Assembly: GCA_016802295.1 (NCBI GenBank) | Contig: JAESIW010000179.1 | Location: 62,001 to 126,000, forward strand | Direction of reading: 5' to 3' | Source: Brachionus rotundiformis | Lineage: Eukaryota; Rotifera; Eurotatoria; Ploima; Brachionidae | DNA: 64,000 bases | Part shown: in pieces, positions 33,619 through 45,605 of the stretch | How the letters are laid out: each line of letters starts with the position of its first letter | Numbering within the stretch: position 1 is the stretch's first letter | The notes under the pieces: generated by a model | The model's database searches: none | Told to the model about the DNA's origin: nothing | The model's input: the letters and a program-made list of their open reading frames with translations, nothing else | Position numbers and translations under genes: made by a program

Positions 33619-35246
33619 ATGGCAATTGAGCAAAAAGCTCGAGGTGAAATTTTGACAAAGATTGTTACATGGGCGTAAATTGTTCTTTTTTTATATTTTT
33701 ATTTTATTTTTTTCATATCCCATTTAGGTCGAAAACATCAGCTCATGGTTTCAAAAATGTTTTTGAATCAGACCGACTGGTAAAAAAAATTATCTGGATT
33801 GTAATTCTTATCTCAAGCATCAGCTTCTGCATTTTCCAAGTTGCCTTAATGATAACTAATTATTTTCAGTTCAATGTTATTACTAGTCTGAAATTAGTCT
33901 ACGAAGCACCTTCCAGCTTTCCAGCTGTGGTCTTTTGTAATCTGAATGCTTACAATGGCATTTTTGTAAGACATCATATGAACTCAGTTCTAAATTCAAA
34001 AAATTTTAGCCAATCTTTCTTCATGCCGGTCGACTTCGTAGACCTTGGGGTTGACTATTTCAAATCAACATTTGAAGCGGAGGCTCTTAAGGGACAATTT
34101 GATTTGCATTATTCTGGATTTTACTTCAATGAAATGTTGATTAGTTGCCGGTAATTAAGCTTAAAAAATATATTTAATAATGAAGAATAATATTTTTTAT
34201 TCGAAAAATTAAAAAAATTTTCCTCAAGGTTCCAGGGAAAAGAATGCAATGAAAGCAACTTTGAAATGTATTATGACTACCATTATGGCAACTGCTTCCG
34301 TTTCAATGGAAACAAGAGCAACGTGATAAAATCAACCAAGTCTGGATGGAAAAATGGTCTACGGCTAGAACTATTTGTTGGTGATTTGGATACACAGCAG
34401 CAGTTCACCTACAAATCAGGTGTCAGAGTAATCGTTCATAATCAAAGCAGCGTAGTATTTTCTGATGAGGATGGAATTGATGTTAGTGTAGGTACACAGA
34501 CCAACATTGGGATCACGCGAACAATGATCAACAGGAAGCCTTATCCTTACAGTTATTGTATTGACAGCTATCTTACGTCAGAAAACTTATCCAGAAATCC
34601 TTTTCTACGAAAAATTATTCCAAGATACCCTCAAATGGAAGGTTATAGCCAAAATTTTTGCCTCAAGGCTTGTCTGCAGGAATTCTTGATGGAAATGTGT
34701 GAATGCTTTGATTTGAAATTGCCAAGACCTGAAAATTCTTCACTAAATTACACCAGTTGCGAGACTACAACTGAACTTGAATGCATTCAATACGAAGAGA
34801 GTGAATTTTACCAAAAAGAAATAGAAAAATGCTACAAGCACTGTCCTAATGAGTGCTTCAAGATTTTGTATGATACCAAAATGTCTTTTGCTAAATACCC
34901 GAGTAAGTGGTATACTTCAATTTTAAATAGTTCTTACTTAATGAATTTTTTCGACAAAACTGACTTGGATTTTTTACAACTGCAGCAAACAACATTAATG
35001 ATAAATGTTTTTTATGAGCAGATGAGTTATAATTTGATAGAAGAATATCCTGAGATCAGTATTGATGTATTGTTGGCTATGGTGGGCGGAAACTTGGGCC
35101 TTTTTATGGGAATAAGTGTCTTGAGTCTAGTTGAAATAGCTGAATTTTGTCTAAATTTGATTTATTTTTTCACTGTAAGAAATTTAACATCGAAAATTAA
35201 GAAGATTGAACATGTGAAAACTAAAGTTGAACAAATACATAAATAA
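33619..35246 (+). CDS. DEG/ENaC family sodium channel subunit (498 aa, three exons)
   Basis: Trimeric, amiloride-sensitive-type cation channel of the plasma membrane. Exons 33619-33674, 33728-34150 and 34229-35246; introns of 53 and 78 nt, both GT-AG; total 1497 nt, frame kept. The short first exon encodes MAIEQKARGEILTKIVTW. The N-terminal gating motif is SAHGF (the HG of the family), then TM1 IIWIVILISSISFCIFQVAL. The extracellular domain has the post-TM1 FPAVVFCNLN signature and a Cys-rich region (CLKACLQEFLMEMCECFD, CYKHCPNECF). TM2 has GLFMGISVLSLVEIAEF, which includes the G-x-S selectivity filter. N-glycosylation sites are common in the ectodomain. It could be peptide-, acid- or mechanically gated; sequence does not decide. 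Confidence 0.93.
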
Positions 35247-35566
35247 TTTTCTTTTATTTTTTAATTTAATTTTTTGCGGCATTTATTTTTTAAAAATTTT
35301 AAAGTTAATCAAAATCACAATTCTCTTAAAAGTTTTTTTACTATATTTGATAAAAATGAAAAATTTAACGAAAAAATCATATGACTAAATCAACTTGTTG
35401 TAGAATAAAAATTTAAAAAAAAATTTATATGATTATAATAATTCCTAGCATTAAAGGTAGAAAATAGGAACAAAAAATCAATAATTGCCAAAATATTAAA
35501 AGGAACATAAAATAAAATATGCTTTAAAACTGAATAAAATTATTTTTTATTTAAATTAATTTTAAA
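35247..35566. other. Short AT-rich spacer before GT10 copy 2
   Basis: No similarity by eye to the sequence upstream of the other three GT10 copies, and no feature seen. Confidence 0.4.
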
Positions 35567-36850
35567 ATGAAAATAAAATTTAAGAGTTGTTTCTTACTTG
35601 TTATCTTTTTTTCGTCTCTTATTTTAATTTTACTAAGTTATAATCAAGCTAGATCATTAAAGGTAATCAAACTTAACTGTGCACCATTATTGACAGACAC
35701 AAAACAATTCTATGTAGAAATTGATGGTCAAACATATCCCAAAATAGTTCCCTCATTTTTCAATTCTTCCATTAATTTTCAATGTCTCAATTCAACCCAA
35801 ACAAAACCAAAGCTGATTTTGTTATGGAATGAGTACGGACCGTGGAAAGACTACAAATATGGTATTGGAAAAAAGGAGCCTTTCATTAAGAGAAAGTGTC
35901 CTGTTACCAATTGTGAAATAACAAAGGATAGATCTCGTCTTGGTGAAAGTGATCTTGTCATTGTTCACATGAGAGGTGACTATTCAAAGCTGCCATTGGA
36001 AAGACCTCAAAAATCCAGAATGGTTTTTCTCATCACCGAGTCTCCAATTCACTCAAACACATTCCATCCAAACTACAATGGTTTGTTCAATCTCACTGCA
36101 ACCTACAACAGAGATTCGTACTTTTCGCCTTTCTACTACACTAACATGGAATTCAAATGGGAGCTAAACGAACATTTCAATGATAAAAAAGACTTCAGTG
36201 AAGGAAAGACAAAGCTTGCTGTTATCTTGGCAACTAATTGCAAGGCTCATTCGAAAAGAATTGAATATGTGAGAGAAATGCAAAAGTATTCAGAAAGAAT
36301 TGATATTTATGGTGGATGTGGAAAGAGTTGTAACATTCCTGGTGAGAATAGATTTTTGAGCAATGAATGCCGAGGCAGATTGAGCAAAGAGTATCTTTTT
36401 TTTCTTGCATTTGAGAACAGTATGTGCAAAGACTACATAACTGAAAAGTTGTATGATACAGTTTTGTTTGATACAGTTCCAGTGGTGTACGGCTATGGTC
36501 CGTACGATCAGGTGATTCCACGTTCAGGTTACATAAACGCTCTTGACTTCAACACACCAAAGCAACTTGTGGACTATTTGCTTTACTTGGAGTCAAACAA
36601 AACCGCTTACAATACATACTTCAAATGGAAAAAGTACATCAAAATAACCAACCATCAATACAAGACTTTTTGTGACATGTGCATCAAGCTGAATTTAGAA
36701 AACTACTTCGGAATAAAAAAAGCTCAGGTCAATGATTTGGAAACTTTTTGGGGATACAAAAAAAATTGCTGGGCTCCTCCAGTTATTGGCAAAGACAGTT
36801 CATTCTCATTCTATCCCATTAATTACACCCATAAATGTCAATTTTGTTAA
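35567..36850 (+). CDS. GT10 alpha-1,3-fucosyltransferase, copy 2 (427 aa)
   Basis: ATG at 35567. Anchor about 7-24 (CFLLVIFFSSLILILLSY), then a short stem VIKLNCAPLLTDT, different from copies 1, 3 and 4. From KQFYVEIDGQ onward it differs from copy 1 at only a handful of residues (for example Y to F after VPS, F to Y in WNEYGPW, S to T in YYTNMEF, KT to NT in DFNTPK). The DNA matches equally well at silent sites. All GT10 motifs are intact, including LAFENSMCKDYITEKLYD. The stop follows THKCQFC directly, and similarity to the other copies ends there. It lies between the DEG/ENaC and MAM genes with no sign of an operon. Confidence 0.93.
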   Translation: MKIKFKSCFLLVIFFSSLILILLSYNQARSLKVIKLNCAPLLTDTKQFYVEIDGQTYPKIVPSFFNSSINFQCLNSTQTKPKLILLWNEYGPWKDYKYGIGKKEPFIKRKCPVTNCEITKDRSRLGESDLVIVHMRGDYSKLPLERPQKSRMVFLITESPIHSNTFHPNYNGLFNLTATYNRDSYFSPFYYTNMEFKWELNEHFNDKKDFSEGKTKLAVILATNCKAHSKRIEYVREMQKYSERIDIYGGCGKSCNIPGENRFLSNECRGRLSKEYLFFLAFENSMCKDYITEKLYDTVLFDTVPVVYGYGPYDQVIPRSGYINALDFNTPKQLVDYLLYLESNKTAYNTYFKWKKYIKITNHQYKTFCDMCIKLNLENYFGIKKAQVNDLETFWGYKKNCWAPPVIGKDSSFSFYPINYTHKCQFC

Positions 36851-37311
36851 AAAGTTTTCTTAATTTTATTATTTTATCTATTAAAATATATTTTATTTAT
36901 AAATTAATTGAATTTATTTTCATTTTATATTTTTTCTTTTTTGTTTCATTTAAAGATCTAAGATTTTTTTAATTCAACACTTCCAAGACTTTTAATAATT
37001 TTATTGCTAGTGTTTAATAAATAAACTTAGTTCTCTCTTTTTTTAAGTATACATAATCAAATAATATTTTTAATTTAATGCTTTTCTACGTATAATAATT
37101 TTGATAGATTCATTTGATTTTTTTATCTCAAACTAATTAGTAAAAAATGACTCAGGAAATTTTTGGACAAAATTTAAAAACAAATAAATTCATGAAAATA
37201 TGGAAAATTTTCTAAAAATAAATTGATAAAAAATCACAAGTTTTTTTTTCTCTACTTGCGATAATAATTATTTAATAAGCTTTAAATTTCAAAACATCAA
37301 ATTTATTAAAA
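36851..37311. other. AT-rich spacer between GT10 copy 2 and the MAM gene
   Basis: No coding sequence or repeat recognised. Confidence 0.4.
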
Positions 37312-38980
37312 ATGAATATATATTTATCATTTATTTTATACAGTCTTGTTTTTACCATTTCGACTGAAAAAACCGGATGTGATTTCGAGTCAACTTGCAC
37401 TTCACTCGAGCTTGATAGCTATTGGGGTCTAGCTTCTGGTCAATTTCCATTCGCACCAGATGCACCTCAACAAGACCACACATATGAAAATTCAAGTGGA
37501 CACTACATATTCTTTAGTCCAAGCAGCGGACCCAGATATCAAAACGCAATAATCTCTTTTTCGCAGCTTTCCAATCTAACCCACCAAAGTAGTTCTCATT
37601 GCCTTCAATTTTACTACATCATTCAATCTGAAACAAATGTGAACTTAACTGTTAAGCTTGTTATGGGAGACTTGGAAGAACTGCAACCCATTTGGCTCAC
37701 AATCAATACGAGACTTAACTATAGTAAAAATTGGTCTTTGGCTGAGGTTAATTTACCAAGTGACGCTTATACAGTTAGAATTTCTTTAGAAAAAGAATCA
37801 ATTGACCTAAAAAATATTATTCTCACTTTGGATGACATATTCTTGACAGATGAGTGTACAGAAAATGGTCAGCCAGAACTACAGAGAGTGTTGTATTGGT
37901 GCGACTTCGAACAGGATGGATGTGGATTCGAAAACACAATGAAACTTGAGTGGACACGAGTTCCGGCTTCGACCCAAGACCCTAGTTTTGATCACAGTAC
38001 CAATTCTACACAAGGACATTATCTGAAAAGCTCTGATCTAACTGAACGAGAAAATGGTCTAATAGAACGAGTCATTACACAAGAAATTGAAATACCTGAT
38101 GACCAAACTCCCTACTGTGTCAGCTTTTACTACTATTTAAAATCAATTTATCCAAATATTTATGTTTTTGCCATACCTTTGAACCACTCATCTGCTGACT
38201 TCAATCATCAGATAAACAACCAAGTGTGGTTTACTTACGAGCAGCTATCATCACCAGTTTTGAATAAATGGGCATGGGGGATTTCCAATTTGGTTCCAGG
38301 ACGAATAAGACTAGCATTTTTGGTTACTTATAGACAAAATTTTGACATCAGAGTGGCAATTGATGACATTAAAGTTCACTCATGTTTTGCACTGAGAGAA
38401 CCAAGAAAAAGCTATGATCCTTATAATAGCTTTTATTTTGAGTATGAATGTGGTTTTGAGGAGAATTCATGCGGATTTAGTGAAGATGTAGATAAAATGA
38501 GCAGTGATTTGTCAAAATGGATTAGAATTGACCCAATGCACAATTTGTATCCAGAACTTGGCCCTCATGTTGACCACACTACAGAGACTCAGTATGGTCA
38601 TTATTTAAGTGTGAACTTCAGTCTTCCATTAACTCCTGATTTTTCAGCGCGTATTCAATCGATACCAATGTTTGCACACAAAGAATTGTGCTTTGAGTTT
38701 TATTACTACGCTAATGCGGAAATATTTTCCACTACTTCCAAGTCTAACTTTTGGGTCTCAATAGGAGGCTGTTATGCCAAGTCTATGTTTTACTTAAAGC
38801 CATTTGTGAATAAAACAGAGCCTGTTTGGACTCGTGTAATTATACAAGCCGGTGATTTTGCTTGCAGAGAATTTCTGGTGTTTTCATTAAATGGTGCTGA
38901 TTTTTCAAAAACCACTTTTTCCATTGATGATTTTAGATTTGATCTATGTGATAAAATAAATAGGTATATGTGATAAAATA

Positions 38981-39065
<85 letters not shown>

Positions 39066-39307
39066 TTACTTCGGAGACAACAACAAAAATTCCCACAACA
39101 CAGAGTAGCAAACCAACCAGTAAGACAGATACATCTACCACATCAAGTCAAGATAAAACTACTACTGAAATTAGTTCATCTACTGAGCCAATTGTGTCTA
39201 CCACAACTATCACATATTTAAATTCAACTTATAACCAAGCTTGTAAAGCAAAACTCAAACTGGAACTTATTATTAGCTTTGTATTTTTTCTTTTTTTATT
39301 AAATTAA
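37312..39307 (+). CDS. Secreted or GPI-anchored triple-MAM protein with Thr-rich stalk; frame broken at about 38960
   Basis: The signal peptide is MNIYLSFILYSLVFTIST. Three MAM (meprin/A5/RPTPmu) adhesion domains follow, each opening with C-(D/G)-FE and a nearby Cys: about residues 23-180 (CDFESTC), 197-362 (CDFEQDGCGF) and 385-548 (CGFEENSCGF). The first frame stops at 38973 (NRYM). An open frame starting at the (ACT) array continues in the expected way: 28 Thr, more Thr/Ser/Pro, then a hydrophobic tail LIISFVFFLFLLN and stop at 39307, as in GPI-anchored or membrane-bound mucin-like stalks. The two frames are separated by a 22-base insertion, within which tatgtgataaaata occurs a second time. 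Removing it would restore a single frame. It may be a real allele, a null mutation or an assembly error. Confidence 0.8.
38981..39064 (+). repeat. (ACT)28 microsatellite encoding poly-Thr
   Basis: Twenty-eight perfect ACT units inside the stalk-coding part of the MAM gene. Perfect purity shows that it is young or unstable. The antisense poly-Val ORF across it is a shadow. Confidence 0.97.
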
Positions 39308-39889
39308 ATGATTGAAAAATCTTAAATTTTGTATTAAAAACATTATAATACTAATTGATTACTTATTTTCCAAGAATGAAAGAAAACTTTTCATAATGAA
39401 ATCAGGTCAAAAAATGTATTTTAGTATTGTTATATCATATTCAACTTACATTAACATTTTTGGAAATTTTTTTAACTAAAACTCTGATACTAATTTTTAA
39501 AGAAAATTCGATATTAATTAAAATTTGATAAAATTAGATAAATAAAAAAAGGAAAAAAATTATAAATTTATATTTTCTTAAAAACTGACACTTGATTTTA
39601 TGATTGCATTATATGAAAATAATAATATGAAAATTTTTATTTGATTTCATCTTTTAACCTGGTAAAAATTGAAAGTTAACATCATCTTATTTTACGTAAA
39701 TTAAAGTAAATTAGCAAAAATTTACAAAGGTAAATATACATATTCCCATTTTTAAAACCTTTGTACTTTTTCCTTGCTTTTCGATTCCTAATTGTCGTGC
39801 TAATTGAGTAATTAACCTTATGCTCTTTTATGAAATTAGTTATATTTTTCAAATTCTTTTAAAATTTTATCCCAATCTTTTAGACTTAT

Positions 39890-40432
39890 GATAGTCCTAT
39901 GGTTCTCTTATTTGAACATCTAATGCACGCTTAGGTATTAGTACATGAGAAAAAATCAGAATTATATCTTTATGCGCCATACCTGATTCATTAGCCAACT
40001 CCTGAAATTTACTCTAGAAACTAACGGAATCTCTCGTTTACTTAGGAGCGAAGGTTTGTAGTTTTATTTTTCTATTCCTAACCTTTGAATTATCTCTCTG
40101 CAAGGGTAACTTTAAATATCTTTCAAATGTCTTAACAGGCGAATTCTTTTGGTAATTCAACAGTGTACTTAAGGCTGACTCCTTAATATAAGGAGTGATA
40201 ACTGCAAGCTTTTTGTCTTCAGGGACACCAGTGGCTTTTGCTTCATTAGACGTTTTCTGTAATTTTTCCATAGTACACAGGAGTCCAACACGTAGCCCTT
40301 CCCTGCTTTCTATTATCTTCTTAAGTTTTGCGTCAAATTCCATCTTCATCATCTTAGTTTGCTTTTTACCTCAGCTTTCCAACTCTGAACAACCGTTTTA
40401 ATTGCTCCACTTTGACTTATCGCTGTTATCAT
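39890..40432 (-). pseudogene. Retrotransposon gag-like remnant
   Basis: The minus-strand coding text is broken by stops and shifts. The longest open part (40352-40038) contains KLKKIIESREGLRVGLLCTM, EDKKLAVITPYIKESALSTL and LLNYQKNSPVKTFERYLKLP. After a stop, another frame reads SKFQELANESGMAHKDIILI with further stops. Helical, Lys/Leu-rich content with a PYIKESALSTL-like stretch resembles capsid (gag) domains of LTR elements. No CCHC knuckle, protease or reverse transcriptase is attached, and no LTR was found. It is non-functional as it stands. Confidence 0.35.
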
Positions 40433-41896
40433 GTAATATTTTATGGGACAATGAAAATTAATTCTTTATTTAAATATAAAATTCGGGATAAATCGTTAAT
40501 AAATTATTCAAAACATCAGCTAGTTATGACAATTAACGTAATTTAGTGTAAATACAGTTATTGTAGCACCACTGTTTATTGTGGTTTCAAGTGAAATTTT
40601 TTTTGAAATCTTGTTAATTTGATAAGAATATTTTGCTTGATAAAATTAAAAAATTTATTTTTCAAAAAAAATTAATTCAAATTTTTTTTTATAAAAGTAA
40701 ATTTTGTTATTAAAAAATCTGATTTCTAGAGATTAATTGAAAAATGGAGACGCGTCAGTTTTAAACAATTCTGGACAAAGTCGATTTTTTAATGACAAGG
40801 GTCAATAAATACTTTTTTATTTGACTTTTGTGCAATTCTGATTTAAAAAAAAAGTAACATGATGTCATATGAAGGTTGAAACAATTGAAACAATTGGCAC
40901 AAATAAATTTTAGAAATAAGCTATTGGCATCAAATAATTAGCAAATTCCCAAAGCTTTGGTTGCATATTTATGATAATTTATTTATTTGATTTTATTTAT
41001 TGACAGTTATTTTCAATTTAATTAATTTTAATTCATTTTCTATTCAATAGATTTTTAAACAAATTTTTTTTAACCTTTTTTCCTATATTTTCGTAGAATT
41101 CTCATTTTGATCACCCTATAATCCCTTTTTAAAATTATATGTTATCTACAGCTTCTAGGTAAAAACAATTACTGGCAACATTACACCACTAATGATTCAT
41201 TTTGATTTGTTAATATCTAAATAAATATTTGTTAAAAAAAATATTCAAGAAATAATACATCATTTAAACATATAAATTCAATCATTATTCACTCAGGTCA
41301 TTTTAAAAAACTTAACAATTTAATATTAAGTCGTTACTAATTCTTATTTTGTAGTAGTAGTAGTAATTGCGGTATAGTGGTTTATACCAGAGCTAATTTT
41401 GCACTCAACCCTTAAGGCTATTATACTCTTTATTAATTCACTTTGAGTATTTCTCTATCAATTTGAGCTTTGAAACTATTCTTATTTCTCCATATAAGCT
41501 AATTGTAAATAATTATACCAAGTCTCTTTCTTCTGGTGTCTCTTCCATAAAATAGGTCTGATTATGCTGTCTGAAGGAATAAATGGGTTCTGGTTTTTTT
41601 TGTGTAAGAGCATTCTCTTGCATTTAAACATATTCAGCTCGGCTTTCGTTTGATAAGAAGGACTAAATCCACTTCAGGCACTGTACCTGAATAGCAAATG
41701 ACTCTAATTTCAGCAGAAGTTAATGTTGTACTACTTCGTTAGTGATCTACATATTATTATTATTTTCGAAATAAAATTATACACAAAAATGTTTTATTTG
41801 TTCATCAAACATTATACATTTATTAGAATAAACTTTTTATTAAACTAATATTAAATTTTGTAAATTTTACAGAAAAAAATAATCCAAACGAAATAA
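40433..41896. other. Intergenic DNA with a weak mobile-element scrap
   Basis: Mostly AT-rich. Between about 41500 and 41700 the minus strand reads, with stops, FKCKRMLLHKKNQNPFIPSD and RPILWKRHQKKETWYNY, coding-like but unplaced. A gtagtagtagtagta run lies at about 41353. No tRNA fold could be drawn for the tagtggtttataccag motif near 41376. Confidence 0.3.
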
Positions 41897-43100
41897 ATGC
41901 TGTTTGATAATTTTAATCCACTATTGGAGAGTGTGATTCTTGGTATTGGACCTTTGGGTGCAATCGTAGCGGCCCTGAATGGATATCGAACGTGGTTGAA
42001 ATATGAAATTGTGGTTTCTTCTCTTTTTGGCTTGATGCTTCTTTTCAAGCCAGACAAGATACTTCTACCTATGGTATGGTAAACTTTTCAACAACTTACA
42101 GTCAAACTTAAAAAATAACAAAAAACTAAATTTTAGTTTGACCGCATGTTGTAAGATAAATTTAATTATTTTTATTGAAGCTTATTTCAACTGAATTCAC
42201 AAATTATCACTGGTTTTTGGCAAATTTGCATGGAGTTTTTCTTATTTGGTCACCTTTGTATGCTTTGCTCTTTTTCAATTCTAAAGACGAGTCAGTTTTC
42301 TATGGTCACTTTTGGTCTCGTCTTGTTTGCCATGCATTAACTTTGATTGATAACATTTATGTTTATTCGCTGCATGGTCACTGGAATTATAGGGTAAATA
42401 GATACATAATATTTTGATCAATAAAAAGAAAATATATCCAATTTAAAGCTATTGATTATTTCAGCATCTTTTTGTATACTGGAAGTGGTTGTAAATTTTT
42501 ATTACATATTTACAACCAAGCAACCTAAAAGACCAACTTTGGAAAAATACGAAACTGTGGATTATGTGGCTAGATTGGACGCCCTCATTTTGGTAATTAG
42601 TGGTATTTTCATATTTTCTTTTCCTGACTTGTTCATGGTAAGTTAAAGTGTAAAAGTTTTTTAAATTATTTTAAATTAATTAATAAAGTATGATTTGAAC
42701 AAATCAAATGAAAGTTATAGAAGCATTTTCCGGGCGGTTGGCGGATTTTTATTATCAATGAGTTACGAGTCTTTTTGTGCAGTAGATTTTAAATTTTTAT
42801 CAGATAAAAAAACCCTGATGAAATCAAGATTAATAGTAAACATAATTCGATCTTTTTTTAACATTATGATATTTAAATTAAATTATTTCCTCAAAAAAAT
42901 TACTCAAATATTCTAATTTTTATTTGATATTTTAAAAGGGCAACCTGTTGGAGCTATTAGTAATTTTGAACGCTGGAATGTTTGGTCTTATCAATTTAGG
43001 ATCATTTTTAGTGCTTATATCCGGCAATTTGGCTTATGAATGCATTTTATTTTATGGATATAAGAGCACCATACAAAATCAAGAAACAAAATTGGAATAA
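41897..43100 (+). CDS. Polytopic membrane protein with apparent internal duplication (295 aa, five exons)
   Basis: Exons 41897-42073, 42181-42393, 42449-42637, 42689-42835 and 42939-43100. All four introns are GT-AG and phase 0, and the lengths sum to 296 codons with the stop, which makes the model strong. The protein is very hydrophobic, with about eight segments. The two halves look alike: LKYEIVVSSLFGLMLLFKPD ... FYGHFWSRLVCHAL ... EVVVNFYYIF in the first, and ARLDALILVISGIFIFSFPD ... FLSDKKTLMKSRLI ... NLAYECILFYGY in the second. In each, a basic/aromatic lead-in precedes a four-segment bundle with F-x-P-D after the first segment and an SRL before the third. This suggests an ancient four-TM duplication. 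There is no signal peptide and no known catalytic motif, and I cannot name the family. Confidence 0.8.
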
Positions 43101-43560
43101 AATAAAAAATACATATCTTCCTATTAATAATTAATAACTATTAATAAAAATTACATTTTTATATTCGTTTATTATCAAATAATGTTTAAATTTTGAAAAA
43201 TTACATTGTAAAACAAAACCAAAAATAAATTTTATATTAGTAAGAAATGAAAATTTGGTCTAATGTTATAAAACTTGTTAGGCTCTGATGGTACTCTGCC
43301 TTTTATATGACACAATAGAAAAGATAATTAGTTGATAGTCTTTATTATGTAATATATGACCACTTCTATCAACAAAAAATAACTAAGGAAATAGAAATCT
43401 TAACTTAACACAGTTTTAAATTATAACTGGTCATCTATACCAAGAATAAAGCTTTTTGAAATAAAATCATTAAAATTGACAGGATTGGGTGATAAGCTTT
43501 TGAGTTAGCTTTGATATAAAACTAAAGTAGAGATGTAGTTAAAATACTAATATCAACAAA
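43101..43560. other. AT-rich spacer
   Basis: Nothing recognised between the membrane-protein gene and the LINE remnants. Confidence 0.4.
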
Positions 43561-43659
43561 ATTAAAAGGTTTCAAATAATTCAAAATTCAGCACTTCGAA
43601 TGGTTCTTAAATTAAAACATGTTGCTTCCTATACCATTCCACGACACAAGGTTTATACT
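43561..43659 (+). pseudogene. LINE reverse-transcriptase C-terminal scrap, plus strand
   Basis: A 32-codon open stretch contains IKRFQIIQNSALRMVLKLKH. The L-x-x-I-Q-N-x-A-L-R-x-x pattern is common downstream of the reverse-transcriptase domain in jockey/CR1-type elements. It is opposite in strand to the adjacent copy B, so it belongs to another insertion. Confidence 0.45.
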
Positions 43660-43688
43660 TAGCTCAAAGTCTTAACTACAATTTCAAG

Positions 43689-45075
43689 GTTAATCAACAG
43701 GCTAGTGTCCATGTCATAAAAACCGATTAACACTCCATTTATTTAAATAAAATAAGTTTTACAAATTAAAAATTAATTGTTTATATAATTATTTAAAAAA
43801 ATAAAACATTGAAATATTTAAATTAAATTTTTTGAATTTTTTTACAAAATCTGAGAAAATTAGATTAATATTATTAAAAATTGAATGCTTAAATGTTGTA
43901 AATTTCAACATTGATCTCTTGATCACAAAGCAATTTATGAGTCTTGAGTAGAAAAATCCAAAAGTTTTTTCACCATTTAATGATTTTGATGTTGGTTCTA
44001 TCAGATTCTCGCAGTTCCTTAAATTATATTTCAAATTTCTTGAGTCATTTTTCTTTAGATTATCAGGAGAGTTATGAAAGTATAGTATTTTATAAGCAAA
44101 AGATAGCATTCTATCCAGTATTCTATGTTGGAATGCATATAGGGCATACTTTTCTTAGAAGTTATTAATATCGTTAAAGTTATTAACTTCAAATTTGAAC
44201 TTAAACAATTTAAATATTGTCAAATAATAACTCTTAGCTAAATAAGGCAATATAAACGTCTTTAACAACTGTATTTTTACGGATGTTGATATATAGAAAA
44301 GTCTCTTAATGCTGAATAATTTTTTATTTACAATTAATGAGATACTACATGCAAAATTAGAAAAATTAAGATTTTGATCAATTTTATAACCTAAAAGAGT
44401 TATTTCATTCACAACTTTTATTTCATTTCCACAAAGATTGATCATCTTGGGAATAATAGTCTTTCTATTTGATAAGATCATACAATAGGTTTTTGACCAA
44501 TTTATATCAAACTTGTTAAAATAACACCAATCACTAAGATGGTACTCGAAAAATTCTTCAAAACACTATCTAAGTCCTTATCAGAGTGACTAATCGTAGT
44601 GTCATCGGCAAACATTTTTATGTCAAATTTTCTTAAGAGATAAGGAAAATCATTAATAAAAATCAGAAATAGAAGAGGACCTAGAACAGAACCCTGTGGA
44701 ACACCTAACTTTAGAGCTGTAGGTTTTGATTTTTCGTTTCTAAGATGAACTATTTGAGATCTATTGACAAAATAATTTGAAAGAAAACCTAAAGAATTAT
44801 TGTCAAATCCATAGTGAAATAATTTCAAGAGAAGAAGATTTGGATCTATCACGTCAAAAGCTTTTCTAAAGTCAATAAAAAGTGATAAGGTAGTAAGTTT
44901 CTTTTCTTTGGCTAGATTTAATTCACTAAGATATTCATGAAATGCAGTCTGACATGAATGCCCAGGTCTAAATCCATGCTGTCCATTAAAAGATATATTG
45001 TTAGATTCAAAATAATTTGAAATTTGACGAGTCAGTAATTTCTCAACCAATTTTGCAATTGGAGAAAGAACTGAA
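43689..45075 (-). pseudogene. Non-LTR retrotransposon remnant, copy B
   Basis: Minus strand, 5'-truncated. The reverse-transcriptase part (45050-44502) contains GQHGFRPGHSCQTAFHEYL, LFIDFRKAFDVIDPNLLLLK, LGVPQGSVLGPLLFLIFIND and the catalytic FADD (KMFADDTTISH). A frameshift near 44540 leads to the thumb-like part (44481-44155, ITLLGYKIDQNLNFS). A further break leads to the C-terminal domain (44109-43789, GEKTFGFFYSRLINCFVIKR). The 3' UTR ends near 43689 and matches copy A. It cannot encode one continuous protein now. Confidence 0.8.
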
Positions 45076-45257
45076 ATAGCCCTGTAGTTATTAATATTTG
45101 ATTTATTGCCTTTATTTATATATTGGAACTCAGATCAGTGAATGAATACAGATAAGGTTTTGAATCATATAATGTGCATCAACTATACCACCATATATTG
45201 TTTTACCTACTCTTATCCCAATTTGAATTTTCCAGATTGGAATCCTGAGGTAGATTC

Positions 45258-45452
45258 TTGGAATACACTGGCCTGAAACATTGTCGAACGCTGAACTATA
45301 CGCAACGCAAAATAAATTCAGAGTCAATGAGTCAGTGCAATAACGATAAAGAAATGCGATGGCTTGTACATGTACCTAGACTGAATGAAACGATGAAAAG
45401 ATCCAAAAATATCTACTATCGGCGACGCAAGTTAGGGAGACCAACAGTTTAA
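45258..45452 (+). pseudogene. Endonuclease/RTE-type LINE 3' fragment
   Basis: The open stretch has KEMRWLVHVPRLNETMKRSK then RRRKLGRPT. The (R)W-L-x-H-V-x-R-(x)n-R-x-x-G-R-P pattern is characteristic of the C-termini of several LINE families. Around 46143 the string caagttagg(g/a)agac(c/t)aacagt recurs, so a second scrap of the same element is present. Confidence 0.45.
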
Positions 45453-45605
45453 TTAGTAGTAGTATATGAGCTGTAGGGATGGTCGTATCCCAAGCAGTAG
45501 TGTCAGTAAACGCCCTGCTATGACAGCCTGCGGCGCTTTTGTTTGACGATTTTATAAATTGAATTTCTAATTGATTTGTATGAATTAAGATAATATAGAT
45601 AACTG

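Noticed and set aside
36234..36521. 95-codon antisense ORF repeated in the GT10 copies (also at 49443-49730 and 59105-59392)
   Set aside because: It is the shadow of the conserved GT10 catalytic sequence read backwards. It persists only because the DNA itself is nearly identical between copies.
38944..39141. Antisense ORF with a long poly-Val tract
   Set aside because: It is the complement of the (ACT)n array in the MAM gene.
41365..41420. Possible tRNA-derived SINE head (tagtggtttataccag)
   Set aside because: No B box at the proper distance and no second copy in the window.
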